A stretch of 64,000 nucleotides of DNA from Mesorhizobium sp. YIM 152430. Lineage in GTDB: Bacteria > Pseudomonadota > Alphaproteobacteria > Rhizobiales > Rhizobiaceae. Made by a program: the position numbers and the translations under genes. Shown in pieces: positions 25,967-38,772 of this stretch (position 1 is its first letter; each line of letters opens with the position of its first letter). The notes under the pieces are model-generated. The model was given only the letters and a program-made list of their open reading frames with translations, was not told the DNA's origin and did not search any database. The stretch is taken from assembly GCF_029210365.1 (NCBI RefSeq), contig NZ_JARGES010000025.1, forward strand, positions 39,291 through 103,290. The letters are read 5' to 3'.

Positions 25967-27256
25967 TTACGAACTGCGCTCCAGCACTGCCACGAAGAAG
26001 CCGTCCGTACCGGTGCGATGCGGTGAGAGGACGATGCCGCGCGCGGGAGCGATCCGTGCCTTGTCCGACCGGCCGGGAAAGACCGCGTCGAAATGGGCCG
26101 CATGATCGACGGGCGTGAAATCCGGGTCGGCGGCGACGAAGTGGTCGATCTGGGCGCCGTTTTCGGCGTCGAAGACCGAACAGGTGACGTAGACGAGGCG
26201 GCCCCCCGGCTTCACGAAGCGTGCGGCCTTCTGGAGGATTTCGGCCTGTTCGCCGGTGCGGATTTCGAGCTGTCGGTCGGTCAGACGCCATTTGGCGTCG
26301 GGACGTCGCCGCCAGGTGCCGGAGCCGGTGCAGGGCGCGTCGATGAGAACGAGGTCCATCTGGCCTTCATGGCCCGACAGGCCGGCGGCGCCTGCCACGA
26401 CCTGCGCGTTGCGGACCCCCGCCCGTTTCAGCCGGTCGAAGATCGGCGCCAGCCGCGACTTGTCGGCGTCGTGGGCGAAAATCTGGCCCTTGTTCGCCAT
26501 CGCGGCGGCGAGCGCGAGCGTCTTGCCGCCGGCGCCTGCGCAATAGTCGAGCACCTGCATTCCGGGCCCGGCGCCCGCGAGTGCGGCTGCCATTTGCGAA
26601 CCCTCGTCCTGAACCTCGAACCACCCTTTCTGGAAGGCCGGCTCGACCTGAACGTTCGGATGGCGCCCTGCGCCTTCAATGGGCGCAATGCGCAGGCCAT
26701 GCGGCGCGATGGTCGTTTCCTGTGCGCCGGTCTGCTTCAATTCGGAGGCGACACGATCCATCGGGGACTTGAGCGTATTGACGCGCATGTCGAGCGGGGG
26801 ACGGGCAGCGAGTGCAGCGGTTTCGGCGATCCAATCCTCGCCAAAGGTCTTGCGCAGAAGGGACTCGCACCAGTCGGGACAGTCCGCCTGGACGAGCGCG
26901 GGCGCGTCAGCGAGTCTATGCTGCGACAGGGCCTCGGCTTCATCCGCGGTGGGCGGTTCGGGCGCGAAGCGGTCGCCTTCGACCGCGGCAGCGATGTCTG
27001 CGGCGGACATTCCGTTTTCGAGGGCCAATGCTCCGAGCGCCATGCCGCGCGGGGTGTCGGAGCCGGCGAGCCAGCCGGCGGACCGTTTGCGGCGTAGCGC
27101 GTCATAAACGATGTTGCCGATGGCGGCGCGATCACCCGCACCGGCGAAGCGATGCGACAGTCCCCAATCCTTCAGAGCCTCGGCCGCCGGCCTGTGGCGG
27201 GCCTCCATGTCGGTCAAAACCTCTATGGCTGCTGCCAGCCTGCCGCCCAAACGCAT
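25967..27256 (-). CDS. RsmB/NOP family class I SAM-dependent RNA m5C methyltransferase
   Basis: A 429-residue methyltransferase. The N-terminal NusB-like RNA-binding half covers about residues 1-140; the catalytic half has motif I VLDYCAGAGGKTLALAAAM, motif IV DAPCTGSGTWRRRPDAKW with the release cysteine, and motif VI YVTCSVFDAENG with the nucleophilic cysteine. These methylate C5 of cytidine in 16S rRNA or tRNA; E. coli RsmB targets C967, but the exact site here is inferred. ATG 27254-27256 begins the conserved MRLGGRLAAAIEVL leader; an open frame further upstream is not similar to the family. Confidence 0.92.
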   Translation of the reverse strand: MRLGGRLAAAIEVLTDMEARHRPAAEALKDWGLSHRFAGAGDRAAIGNIVYDALRRKRSAGWLAGSDTPRGMALGALALENGMSAADIAAAVEGDRFAPEPPTADEAEALSQHRLADAPALVQADCPDWCESLLRKTFGEDWIAETAALAARPPLDMRVNTLKSPMDRVASELKQTGAQETTIAPHGLRIAPIEGAGRHPNVQVEPAFQKGWFEVQDEGSQMAAALAGAGPGMQVLDYCAGAGGKTLALAAAMANKGQIFAHDADKSRLAPIFDRLKRAGVRNAQVVAGAAGLSGHEGQMDLVLIDAPCTGSGTWRRRPDAKWRLTDRQLEIRTGEQAEILQKAARFVKPGGRLVYVTCSVFDAENGAQIDHFVAADPDFTPVDHAAHFDAVFPGRSDKARIAPARGIVLSPHRTGTDGFFVAVLERSS

Positions 27257-27335
27257 GTCGTCATCCTGTAGTCGGTTGCCCGGATAGGCGCTTGCTAGCG
27301 GGAGCGGACGCGCGCGGCAACAGGAAAATCGGCGG

Positions 27336-27371
27336 TAAAAAAAGAGGAAGGCCGGGCAAATGCCCGGCCTT
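27336..27371 (-). terminator. Intrinsic terminator of katG
   Basis: A ten-base perfect stem AAGGCCGGGC/GCCCGGCCTT with a four-base loop, followed on the minus strand by a short purine/pyrimidine spacer and seven U residues. It begins 24 bases after the katG stop codon. The remainder of the 27257-27394 gap is the rsmB upstream region. Confidence 0.8.
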
Positions 27372-27394
27372 CGATCTGTATTTGGCAACTACGA

Positions 27395-30624
<3,230 letters not shown>

Positions 30625-30632
<8 letters not shown>

Positions 30633-31035
30633 TGGCGATCGCCAGCCAGATCCACATGATCGCCAGAACGAGGAAGCCCAGCGAGAAGGCCGGCTGGCGA
30701 TAGCGGATGCGGTTCGACGTCACGTGGATATAGGCGTGGACGTAACGCGAGAGAACGAAGATCCAGGCAAGGAGGACGGCGAAGAGACCGGCCGCACCGA
30801 CGGCGTAGAGCGCCAGACAGCAGGCGTGAAATAGGATCGGCAGTTCGAACTGGTTCGTCAGATTGTTGCGCACGAAGAGACTTTCGGGCGGCTCGTTCGT
30901 ATTCTCGCGGAACTGCGAAATCTTGGTCGAACCGGCCTGAACGGCAGCCTTGCGGCGCAGGAACATCAGGACATATATGGCGTAGACCAGCGCGACATGC
31001 GCCAGCATCGGCCAGAAGATTGCGGTCTGGTTCAT
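30625..31035 (-). CDS. MAPEG family membrane protein
   Basis: A 136-residue protein with four membrane helices. The segment TNEPPESLFVRNNLTNQFEL between helices 1 and 2 followed by PILFHACCLALYAVGA, and the later RYVHAYIHVTSNRIRYR, match the MAPEG (eicosanoid and glutathione metabolism) superfamily. Bacterial members bind glutathione in the membrane; function is not established. ATG 31033-31035 lies nine bases after the guaB stop, so it is probably the second gene of a guaB transcript. Confidence 0.85.
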
Positions 31036-31043
31036 AGCCCCTC

Positions 31044-32546
31044 TCAACTCATACCGGGATAGTTCGGACTTTCGCGGGTAATCGTCACGTCATGCGTGTG
31101 GCTCTCGCGCCAGCCGGCGTTGGAGATGCGCACGAAGGTGGCGCGGTTGCGCAGTTCGGCAAGGTTCGGCGCGCCGACATAGCCCATCGCCGCCTTGAGG
31201 CCGCCGACGAGTTGGTGGAGGACGCCGGCGACCGGGCCCTTATAGGGCACCTGGCCCTCGATGCCCTCCGGCACCAGCTTGAGCGTATCGCGGACCTCGG
31301 CCTGGAAGTAACGATCGGCCGAGCCGCGCGCCATCGCGCCGACCGAGCCCATGCCGCGATAGGATTTGTAGGAGCGGCCCTGATGCAGATAGACCTCGCC
31401 GGGGCTTTCGTCGGTGCCGGCCAGAAGCGAACCGACCATTGCCGCCGACGCGCCGGCCGCGAGCGCCTTGGCGAGGTCGCCCGAGAACTTGATGCCGCCA
31501 TCGGCGATGACGCCGACGCCGGACTTGTCGGCTTCCTCGGCCGCGCCCATTATGGCGGAAAGCTGCGGCACGCCGACGCCGGCGACGATGCGGGTGGTGC
31601 AGATGGAGCCCGGTCCGATGCCGATCTTGACCGCATCAGCCCCCGAATCGATCAGTGCTTTGGTCGCCTCGGCCGTCGCGACGTTGCCGGCGATGATGCG
31701 CACCGAGTTCGACATCTTCTTGGCGCGCAGCACTGCGTCGAGGACGCGTTGCGAGTGACCGTGGGCGGTGTCGATGACGATCAGGTCGACGCCGGCGTCG
31801 ATCAGGCGTTCCGCGCGCTCGAAGCCGTCATCGCCGACGCTGGTGGCGGCAGCGACGCGCAGGCGACCCTGCGCATCCTTGGAGGCGTTGGGGTTGAGCT
31901 GCGACTTCTCGATGTCCTTGACGGTGATGAGGCCGACGCAGCGTCCGTCGCCGTCGACGACCAGCAGCTTTTCGATGCGGTGCTGGTGGAGAAGGCGCTT
32001 GGCCTCGTCCTGACTGACCGTTTCCTTGACCGTGATCAGATCGCGATGCGTCATCAGTTCGCGGACCGTCTGCGCCGGGTCGGAGGCGAAGCGGACATCG
32101 CGATTGGTCAGGATGCCGACGAGGCGGCCGGTGCGGTGACCGCCGGTGCCGCCATTCTCGACGACCGGGATGCCCGAAATCCCGTGCGCGCGCATCAGTG
32201 CCTGCGCATCGCCGAGCGTGGCGTCGGGGCCGATCGTGACCGGATTGACGACCATGCCGCTTTCGAACTTCTTGACCTGGCGGACCTGTTCGGCCTGTTC
32301 GGCGGGAGAGAAATTGCGGTGAACGACGCCGATGCCGCCGGCCTGCGCCATGGCGATGGCGAGCCGCGAATCCGTAACCGTGTCCATGGCGGCCGACAGG
32401 ATCGGGATGTTCAGTTCGATGTCGCGGGCGATGCGGGTGGAGACATCCGTCTGTCCCGGCATCACATTCGAATGGCCGGGCTGCAACAGCACGTCGTCGA
32501 AGGTGAGCGCGATTGCGCCGGTTGCGGATTCGATGATTTTCGCCAT
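31044..32546 (-). CDS. guaB: Inosine-5'-monophosphate dehydrogenase
   Basis: A 500-residue NAD-dependent enzyme converting IMP to XMP, the committed step to GMP. The barrel carries the catalytic cysteine loop [11 protein letters not shown], the flap region [20 protein letters not shown] with the RY pair, and a two-CBS-domain insert (about residues 95-215) that binds nucleotide regulators. ATG 32544-32546 is chosen for the GAGG seven bases upstream; an ATG two codons earlier is in frame. Product XMP is the substrate of guaA, encoded about 7 kb downstream. Confidence 0.98.
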   Translation of the reverse strand: MAKIIESATGAIALTFDDVLLQPGHSNVMPGQTDVSTRIARDIELNIPILSAAMDTVTDSRLAIAMAQAGGIGVVHRNFSPAEQAEQVRQVKKFESGMVVNPVTIGPDATLGDAQALMRAHGISGIPVVENGGTGGHRTGRLVGILTNRDVRFASDPAQTVRELMTHRDLITVKETVSQDEAKRLLHQHRIEKLLVVDGDGRCVGLITVKDIEKSQLNPNASKDAQGRLRVAAATSVGDDGFERAERLIDAGVDLIVIDTAHGHSQRVLDAVLRAKKMSNSVRIIAGNVATAEATKALIDSGADAVKIGIGPGSICTTRIVAGVGVPQLSAIMGAAEEADKSGVGVIADGGIKFSGDLAKALAAGASAAMVGSLLAGTDESPGEVYLHQGRSYKSYRGMGSVGAMARGSADRYFQAEVRDTLKLVPEGIEGQVPYKGPVAGVLHQLVGGLKAAMGYVGAPNLAELRNRATFVRISNAGWRESHTHDVTITRESPNYPGMS

Positions 32547-32657
32547 TGCCATTCCTCGCCGGGAAACTTGGATTGGCGGCGGCTCGTAACACGTCCCCTG
32601 CCATATGGGAAGCGCTGCGGTGCAGCATGACTGCTCATTTTCGTCGCTCCGACCAGG

Positions 32658-33149
32658 TCAGGCCGCGAGCACCATCGCCCAATAGCGCTGGGCGGGATCG
32701 CGCGGATCGGTGACATAGCCAAGGCCGAAACGTGAAAATTTCGCATCGAGCATGTTGCGGCGGTGACCGGGCGAATTCATCCAGATGTCCATGACGCGAA
32801 CGAGGTCCATTCGGCCGCGGGCGAGATTTTCCGCCGCGGCGCCATTGGTGTTCACCTTGCCCATGCGCGTCTGAAACGAACGGCCGATGCCGGTGTCGTG
32901 CGCCATCCGGCCCGATTGCGCCATGTAGCCGGCCTGGACGATCGCCGCCGTCTCAAGCTCGCGGTCGGCGCGGACCGCGCCCAGCGAATTGGCTTCGCGG
33001 ATGCCGGCGAAGAGCGGCGTCCCTTCGCGGCTCATCCGCACGCTCTCGCCGGACGGTCCTCGGGACAGGCATCCCGCCAGCGGCGCAAGCACGATTGCCG
33101 CGCTACCCAGAACGAGAAGCCGGCGGCGATCGATCGTCGTTTCCGTCAT
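32658..33149 (-). CDS. CAP-domain lipoprotein
   Basis: A 163-residue protein with a lipoprotein signal: basic RRR, hydrophobic core, then lipobox LAGC with the lipidated Cys27. The mature part is a short CAP/SCP (cysteine-rich secretory protein-like) domain: GYMAQSGRMAHDTGIGRSFQ, GAAAENLARGRMD, and WMNSPGHRRNMLDAKFSRFGLGYV. Bacterial CAP proteins are exported and of mostly unknown role, in some cases peptidoglycan- or lipid-linked. ATG 33147-33149 gives the signal its usual length. Confidence 0.87.
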   Translation of the reverse strand: MTETTIDRRRLLVLGSAAIVLAPLAGCLSRGPSGESVRMSREGTPLFAGIREANSLGAVRADRELETAAIVQAGYMAQSGRMAHDTGIGRSFQTRMGKVNTNGAAAENLARGRMDLVRVMDIWMNSPGHRRNMLDAKFSRFGLGYVTDPRDPAQRYWAMVLAA

Positions 33150-33220
33150 GAATATCCGTCGAAGATGTCTTTCGTCGCGTCGTCCTTTTCCGGGCGATTG
33201 CGGCGAAGCTTGGGCGTTAC

Positions 33221-33256
33221 GCAAATCCCGGCCGCAAGCAAGCGGCCGGGATTTGC
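33221..33256 (-). terminator. Long perfect hairpin after the metallo-hydrolase gene
   Basis: Fifteen-base perfect arms (GCAAATCCCGGCCGC and its complement) around a six-base loop. It starts 15 bases beyond the stop codon of the metallo-hydrolase gene on the minus strand. There is no U-run, so it would act as an mRNA 3'-end stabiliser or a terminator that does not need a U-tract. Confidence 0.55.
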
Positions 33257-33271
33257 GGGATTGCGGCAAGA

Positions 33272-34255
33272 TTACAGATCGAACTGATAGGTCGCCGGAA
33301 CGTAGCGGTACCCCGGATCGACCTTCTCGACATAGCCCACAGCCGGAAACGGCATGTGATAGCCGATGAAGGGAATGCGATCGGTGGCGATCATGTCGAA
33401 CAGGCGCTTGCGCGTCTCGACCGCCATGTCCTTGTCCATATCGAAGCGAACATGCCAGTCGGGCCGCATCAGCGAGGCGACATAGTGATTGGCCGCGTCG
33501 GCAACCAGCATCAGGCGGCGCCCGCCGCTTTCGACCGAAAATGCCAGATGGCCGGGCGTATGTCCGAAGGCGGCAACCGCCGAAATGCCCGGCACCACCT
33601 CGTCGCCATCCCCGATAAAGGTCATGTTCTCGGCCAGCGGCACGACATTCGCTTCGACCGCCTGCGCGGCATTGGCGGTCTGGCCTTCGGCACGCTCAGG
33701 CGCCGTCCAGAAGTCGTATTCGGCCTGCCCGGCGACGTAGCGGGCATTGGCGAAGGCCGGCTCGCCGCCTTCCATCAATCCGCCAATATGGTCGCCGTGA
33801 AAGTGAGTGAGGACGACGATATCGATCTCGTCGGGCTGATGGCCGGCAGCCTGCATCCGCTCGCGCAACTGGCCAAGCCCGTTGGCGCGTGCGCCCTCGC
33901 CCAAACCGGTGTCGAACAGGACCTTTTCCGCCCCGGTATCGATGACGACCGGCGCGAAGCCGTTGACGAACTGGTCGGGGGGAAGAAAATTTGCCTCCAT
34001 CAGTTCCGCGACGGCCGTCGCCTCCTGATCCTCGCCAAAGATCGGATGCGGGCCTTCCGAGGGACGTCCGCCATCGAGGATCGTGGTGACGCGAAAATCG
34101 CCGAGCTTGAAATTGTGGAAGCCCGGATTGGCGAGTTCCGATGCGGTCGCGATCTGCGCGCTTGCGGCGCGGACCATGATCTGCGGAGCGGTCAAGGCCA
34201 TCGCGGCTCCTCCTGCCAGCTTGAACATCGTTCGACGATCGGTCGTGCCTGTCAT
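33272..34255 (-). CDS. Exported MBL-fold metallo-hydrolase
   Basis: A 327-residue metallo-beta-lactamase-fold hydrolase. The metal motif is LTHFHGDHIGG (His151, His153, Asp155, His156), followed by the later FGHTPGHLAFSV and VADAANH ligands. The N-terminus TDRRTMFKLAGGAAMALTAP has a twin-arginine-like signal (RRTMFK), so export of the folded metalloprotein to the periplasm is likely. Substrate unknown; lactonases (AHL-like) share this architecture. ATG 34253-34255 with GGGAG upstream. Divergent from the MFS exporter with a palindrome between them. Confidence 0.87.
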   Translation of the reverse strand: MTGTTDRRTMFKLAGGAAMALTAPQIMVRAASAQIATASELANPGFHNFKLGDFRVTTILDGGRPSEGPHPIFGEDQEATAVAELMEANFLPPDQFVNGFAPVVIDTGAEKVLFDTGLGEGARANGLGQLRERMQAAGHQPDEIDIVVLTHFHGDHIGGLMEGGEPAFANARYVAGQAEYDFWTAPERAEGQTANAAQAVEANVVPLAENMTFIGDGDEVVPGISAVAAFGHTPGHLAFSVESGGRRLMLVADAANHYVASLMRPDWHVRFDMDKDMAVETRKRLFDMIATDRIPFIGYHMPFPAVGYVEKVDPGYRYVPATYQFDL

Positions 34256-34334
34256 CGACTTTCTCCCTGCATTGTTTAGCGATGCCGCATCAAATGGACC
34301 AGACCTCGACAGCGGCAAACGCTCTCACACAGAA

Positions 34335-34347
34335 GTGAACCGTTCAC
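34335..34347. promoter_or_regulatory. Candidate operator palindrome GTGAAC-C-GTTCAC
   Basis: A perfect six-base inverted repeat with one central base in the 127-base gap between the divergent metallo-hydrolase and MFS exporter genes, 36 bases ahead of the MFS start codon. Dyads of this form (TGAAC-N-GTTCA) are typical TetR-family operators in front of drug-exporter genes. No TetR-type gene lies nearby, so the regulator would be encoded elsewhere. Confidence 0.45.
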
Positions 34348-34382
34348 ATGTGCAATTGTGCAGACAGCGCGCTGCGTGTTAG

Positions 34383-35846
34383 GTGCGCGCCCATGCTCCC
34401 GCTCGCGCGCCTTTCCACCGGACGCTCTTCTTGAACCGCACCATTCCGCTCATCCTCGCGGTCGCGCTGTTCATGGAGCAGATGGATTCGACCGTCATCG
34501 CGACGTCGCTGCCCGCGATCGCAGCCGATATCGGGACGAGCCCGATCACGCTCAAGCTTGCGCTCACCTCCTATTTCGTGGCGCTAGCGATCTTCATTCC
34601 GATCTCGGGCTGGATGGCCGATCGGTTCGGCGCCAAGCGCGTCTTTCGCATCGCCATCGGCGTCTTCGTCGTCGGCTCGATCTTCTGCGCCTTTGCCAAT
34701 TCGCTCGAAGCCTTCGTCGGCTCGCGCTTCCTGCAAGGCATGGGCGGCGCGATGATGACGCCGGTGGGACGTCTGGTTCTCGTGCGGGCGACGCGGCGCG
34801 ACCAGCTCGTCTCGGCGATGGCCTGGCTGACCGTACCGGCGCTGATCGGACCCTTGATCGGCCCGCCCGTCGGAGGTTTCATCACCACCTATTTCACCTG
34901 GCACTGGATCTTCCTGATCAACGTGCCGATCGGCGTCCTCGGCATCATCGTCGCCGGTCGCGTGCTGCCGGAAATGCCGGGCGGAATCGCTGCACCGATC
35001 GACTGGCGCGGCTTTACGCTGGCAGCACTCGCGGCGGCGGGAATCGTGTTCGGTCTGTCCGTCGTGTCGCTGCCGGCGCTGCCGCCTGTCGTCGGCGTCG
35101 CGACGCTCGTCATCGGCACTGTCGCATCCGTGCTCTATGTGCGGCATTCGCGCGCGACGTTGTCACCGATCCTTGATCTGAGGCTGTTCGACAATCCGGT
35201 GCCGCGGATCGCGATCCTGTCGGGCTCGATCTTCCGGATCGGCGTCGGCGCGACGCCGTTCCTGCTCCCGCTGATGTTCCAGCTTGCCTTCGGGCTCGAC
35301 GCGTTCCAGTCGGGGCTATTGACGTTTGCAAGCGCGATCGGTGCGATCTCTCTGAAGTTCTTCGCGACCAGAGCGCTGCGCGCATTCGGCTTCCGCACGG
35401 TTTTGCTCATCGCCGTCATCGGCGGGGCGAGCCTGATCGCGGTCAACGGGTTCTTTACGCCCGCCACGCCCTATGCCGTCATCATCGGAACGCTGATCGT
35501 CGCGGGCTTCCTGCGCTCGCTGTTCTTCACATCGAACAATGCGCTCGTCTTCGCGGAGATCGACGACAGCCAGGCCAGCCAGGCGACGGCCATCGCCGCC
35601 GTCTCGCAGCAGATTTCGATCGCGCTCGGCGTGGCGGTCGCCGGCATGTTGCTCGAAGCGCATCATCTTTGGACCGGCGAACCGATCGGGCTCGACGCCT
35701 TCTCCTTCGCCTTCTTTGCGGTCGGCGGGCTGGCAGCACTCGCGATCCTGCCGATCCTCGGCCTGTCTCACACGGCCGGCCGAACAGTGTCCGGTCACGG
35801 CCTCACGAGGCACAAGGACGATCAGGCCTCGCTACCGGGCGCGTGA
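34383..35846 (+). CDS. MFS drug-type exporter (DHA2/EmrB-QacA family)
   Basis: A protein of up to 487 residues with about 14 membrane helices. The first helix bears the family motif [17 protein letters not shown], followed by [16 protein letters not shown] (motif A) and [19 protein letters not shown] (motif C-like), which identify the DHA2 proton-driven multidrug exporter branch. The frame opens at GTG 34383, but TTG 34431 ([14 protein letters not shown]) begins the family-conserved part, so the true start is uncertain. It overlaps the convergent rlmE by 25 bases. Confidence 0.88.
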   Translation: MRAHAPARAPFHRTLFLNRTIPLILAVALFMEQMDSTVIATSLPAIAADIGTSPITLKLALTSYFVALAIFIPISGWMADRFGAKRVFRIAIGVFVVGSIFCAFANSLEAFVGSRFLQGMGGAMMTPVGRLVLVRATRRDQLVSAMAWLTVPALIGPLIGPPVGGFITTYFTWHWIFLINVPIGVLGIIVAGRVLPEMPGGIAAPIDWRGFTLAALAAAGIVFGLSVVSLPALPPVVGVATLVIGTVASVLYVRHSRATLSPILDLRLFDNPVPRIAILSGSIFRIGVGATPFLLPLMFQLAFGLDAFQSGLLTFASAIGAISLKFFATRALRAFGFRTVLLIAVIGGASLIAVNGFFTPATPYAVIIGTLIVAGFLRSLFFTSNNALVFAEIDDSQASQATAIAAVSQQISIALGVAVAGMLLEAHHLWTGEPIGLDAFSFAFFAVGGLAALAILPILGLSHTAGRTVSGHGLTRHKDDQASLPGA

Positions 35847-36562
35847 TCCCCATCCGGCTCCGGCCGGCCCTTGAAATCCTTGGCCAGGATGAAGAGTTCG
35901 ACCGAGGCGTCGCGCGAGGCCGGCGGCTTGACGTGGTGAACGGTTCGGAAGTGGCGCTTAAGAAGATCGAGCAGCGCATTCTCCGTTCCGCCCTGGAATG
36001 TCTTGGACAGGAAATGCCCGCCGGGCTTCAAAACCGAAATGGCAAAATCGGCGGCGACCTCGCACAGGTGCATGGTGCGGATGTGGTCCGTCCGGCGATG
36101 GCCGGTGGTCGGGGCCGCCATGTCGGAGATGACGAGATCGGGAGCGCCGCCGAGCGTCTCCATGAGACGCTTCGGCGCGTCATCGTCGAGGAAATCCATC
36201 TCCAGAAGCGCAGCGCCCGGCACCGGATCGACATGCAGATAGTCGATGCCGACGACCGTGGGCGCGTCGAGGGGCGACTGCACGCGAGCGGCCGCAACCT
36301 GGCACCAGCCGCCCGGGGCCGCCCCCAGATCGAGGATTTTCTGGCCGGGCTTCAGGAGGTTGTACTTGTCGTCGATCTCGATCAGCTTATAGGCCGCGCG
36401 CGAGCGGTATCCGTCTGCCTTGGACCGGTGGACGTAAGGATCGTTGAGATGGCGTTCGAGCCAGCGGCGCGACGAGTTCTTGAGGCCGCGCTTCTTTTTC
36501 ACGCGGGTCTTGAGCGCGCGGGCGCCTGTCGGGCCGGAGCCGGGTTTGACGGGTTTCGTCAT
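35822..36562 (-). CDS. rlmE: 23S rRNA 2'-O-ribose U2552 methyltransferase
   Basis: A 246-residue FtsJ/RrmJ-type methyltransferase that modifies U2552 in the ribosomal A-site loop. It contains the K-D-K-E tetrad context ([12 protein letters not shown] for the first Lys, [17 protein letters not shown] for the Asp, FLSKTFQGG for the second Lys, [11 protein letters not shown] for the Glu) and the SAM motif [15 protein letters not shown]. The N-terminus is a basic extension ([17 protein letters not shown]) suited to rRNA binding. Its ATG overlaps the ppx stop by four bases. Confidence 0.95.
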   Translation of the reverse strand: MTKPVKPGSGPTGARALKTRVKKKRGLKNSSRRWLERHLNDPYVHRSKADGYRSRAAYKLIEIDDKYNLLKPGQKILDLGAAPGGWCQVAAARVQSPLDAPTVVGIDYLHVDPVPGAALLEMDFLDDDAPKRLMETLGGAPDLVISDMAAPTTGHRRTDHIRTMHLCEVAADFAISVLKPGGHFLSKTFQGGTENALLDLLKRHFRTVHHVKPPASRDASVELFILAKDFKGRPEPDGDHAPGSEA

Positions 36563-37929
36563 GCGTTCAACGGTCTCTTTTTTCGGGCCCGGCGCCAGAC
36601 TCCATCGTCGGCCATGAGTTCGGACAACATGCCTTCACGAAGGCCCCTGTCGGCAACGCGCAGGCGCTTCGACGGCCAGACGCGGCGGATGGCTTCGAGG
36701 ATCGCGCAGCCGCCGAGGACAAGATCGGCGCGGTCGGCGCCGATACAGGGATTGGCGACGCGCTTTTCGAATTCCCAGTCGAGCAGGGTCGCGATCATCG
36801 CATCGACCTCGGCATTCTGAAGCCACAGGCCGTCGACGCGGCGGCGGTCATAGCGCTCCAGCCCAAGATGGATGCCGGCGAGCGTCGTCACCGTGCCCGA
36901 CGTGCCCAGAAGATGAAAGCCGTCATCGGCAAGGACATGCGAAAGCCGGTCGCGGCCTTCGAACCGGTCCAGCATGTCGGCGACGTCGTCCACCATGGAA
37001 TCGAAAACCTCGCGCGTCACATGCCGGCCGCCGAACCGCTCGGCGAGCGAGACGACGCCGACGGGCAGCGACGTCCAGGAGACGATGTGGTTGGCAAGGC
37101 GCGGCGTGCGGTGGCGCGAGACGTCGACCAGCGCGATCTCCGAAGAGCCGCCGCCGATGTCGAACAGGACGACGCCCTTGGTGCCGCGCTCGACCAGCGA
37201 GCCGCAGCCGGAGACGGCGAGCCGCGCCTCGGTCTTGCGGTCTATGATCTCCAGCGACAGGCCAGTCTCGCGCCTGACGCGGGCAATGAACTCCGCGCCG
37301 TTCGCAGCCGAGCGACAGGCTTCGGTCGCGATCAGGCGGACGCGCTTCAGGCGCCGGTTGCGCAGTTTGTCGGCACAGACCTTGAGCGCCTCGACGGCGC
37401 GGTCCATGGCGGCGTCGGACAGGCGGCCGGACGCCGTCAATCCCTCGCCCAGCCGCACGATGCGCGAGAATGCGTCGATGACGCGGAACTGGCCGCCCTT
37501 GCCGGGGATGGCGACCAGCAGGCGGCAATTGTTGGTGCCGAGATCGAGCGCGGCATAGACATGCGCCTCGCCGCCATTGGCATCGCGGCCGTTGAAACGA
37601 CCGGCCATCGGCGGGGGAGATGGTGCGGCTGCGGCCTGTTTGGGCTGCGGTTGCGGCTGCGGCGGCTGTTGCTTTGCCTCGACTGGATGCATCCCGTTCC
37701 GGGAGGCATCGTCGCGCGCGAACACCTTGCGGCCCCGCTTGCGCTTGCGCCTTTTACGCGCCTTGACGGGCTTCTCGCCCATCTTGTCGTCGGATCTGCC
37801 ATTGGCATGAGGCTGCGCATCCGCACCGCGCCCACCATGCGGCGGCCGCGAATACCTTTTGCCGGCGTCGCCACGCGGCTGGCGCGCCCCGTCCGACGGC
37901 ACGTCATTGCCGTATTCGGGGTCTGTCAC
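36559..37929 (-). CDS. Ppx/GppA family phosphatase with long basic N-terminal extension
   Basis: A 456-residue protein. The ASKHA-fold phosphatase core starts near residue 125 ([16 protein letters not shown]) and contains the phosphate motif [15 protein letters not shown] and the later [14 protein letters not shown]; it should hydrolyse polyphosphate or pppGpp. Ahead of it are about 120 low-complexity residues with a Lys/Arg run ([13 protein letters not shown]) and a Pro/Gln run (PPQPQPQPK). GTG 37927-37929 is supported by AAGGGA five bases upstream; an earlier GTG at 37957 exists. The gene is coupled to rlmE by an ATGA overlap. Confidence 0.9.
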   Translation of the reverse strand: MTDPEYGNDVPSDGARQPRGDAGKRYSRPPHGGRGADAQPHANGRSDDKMGEKPVKARKRRKRKRGRKVFARDDASRNGMHPVEAKQQPPQPQPQPKQAAAAPSPPPMAGRFNGRDANGGEAHVYAALDLGTNNCRLLVAIPGKGGQFRVIDAFSRIVRLGEGLTASGRLSDAAMDRAVEALKVCADKLRNRRLKRVRLIATEACRSAANGAEFIARVRRETGLSLEIIDRKTEARLAVSGCGSLVERGTKGVVLFDIGGGSSEIALVDVSRHRTPRLANHIVSWTSLPVGVVSLAERFGGRHVTREVFDSMVDDVADMLDRFEGRDRLSHVLADDGFHLLGTSGTVTTLAGIHLGLERYDRRRVDGLWLQNAEVDAMIATLLDWEFEKRVANPCIGADRADLVLGGCAILEAIRRVWPSKRLRVADRGLREGMLSELMADDGVWRRARKKRPLNA

Positions 37930-38022
37930 TCGATTCCCTTCGGCGCCGCGCCAGCACACAAAGCCGGCTTGCAGGCGCTCCTGACTTTCACGTTGGCTAA
38001 AGTGTAACAGCCCTTGCTGCGT

Positions 38023-38772
38023 TCACCAAGCCCGCCGCACGCCGGATGTCGCAATGAAAAGCATCGCCAGGATTGCGAAGGCCGCGACGACGAAGAACGC
38101 TTCTGCCCGCCCGGATCGCGGAGCGCCGACGATGGTGCGCGCGGGACCTGCGCCCAGGCCCCGCGCTTCCATGGCGATCGCGGCGCGGTTGGCTCTACGG
38201 ATGGCGAAGGCGAGAAGCGGGACGACGAGCGACGCCGTCTCCAAGGGACCGGGAATGCGGCGCGGGGCGCGGCCTTTCTTCATCGCGCGGGCAAGACGAA
38301 TCTGCTGCGCTTCGGATGCGAGGTCCGGCACGAGATGCAGCGCGGAAAAGAGCGCGTATCCGATGCGCGGTGAGAGCCGCCAGTTCGCCATCAGCGCCTT
38401 GATGAAGCGGCCGGGCTCGGTCGTCAGCACGAAAACGGCCGAGACCATGCCGCAGGCGATGGCGCGCAGGAAGAGGACGATGCCGGCCGAAAAGGCGGGC
38501 GAACCGAACGGCGTCTCGGCGGCCATGCGCGTGGCGAAATCGCTTTCCTCGCGAAAGAGCGTCGCGGTCGTCAGGAACCCGAAACCGAACAGCGCGAAAG
38601 GAACCATCAGCGCGAGAACGAGCAGCGGCGAGCGGCGTTCGATGAAGATCAGCGTGAGAGCCGCGAGAGCGATGATGCCAGCCTGAAAGCGCGGATCGAA
38701 GACGGCGATGGAAGCGGCGAGCCAGACGAGACAGACTATGAGCTTGGGCAGGGGATGAAGCGCGCTCAGCAT
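38023..38772 (-). CDS. ykoC: ECF-type transporter T component (YkoC-like)
   Basis: A 249-residue membrane protein of the energy-coupling-factor T family (EcfT), starting MLSALHPLPKLIVCLVWLAA and with the coupling motifs ARAMKKGRAPRR and AIAMEARGLGAGPART (the latter being the conserved A-x-E-A-R-G-L motif that contacts the ATPase). It is the last gene of the riboswitch-controlled operon and overlaps the ATPase gene by seven bases. Together with YkoD and YkoE it should import thiamine or its hydroxymethylpyrimidine precursor. Confidence 0.9.
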   Translation of the reverse strand: MLSALHPLPKLIVCLVWLAASIAVFDPRFQAGIIALAALTLIFIERRSPLLVLALMVPFALFGFGFLTTATLFREESDFATRMAAETPFGSPAFSAGIVLFLRAIACGMVSAVFVLTTEPGRFIKALMANWRLSPRIGYALFSALHLVPDLASEAQQIRLARAMKKGRAPRRIPGPLETASLVVPLLAFAIRRANRAAIAMEARGLGAGPARTIVGAPRSGRAEAFFVVAAFAILAMLFIATSGVRRAW

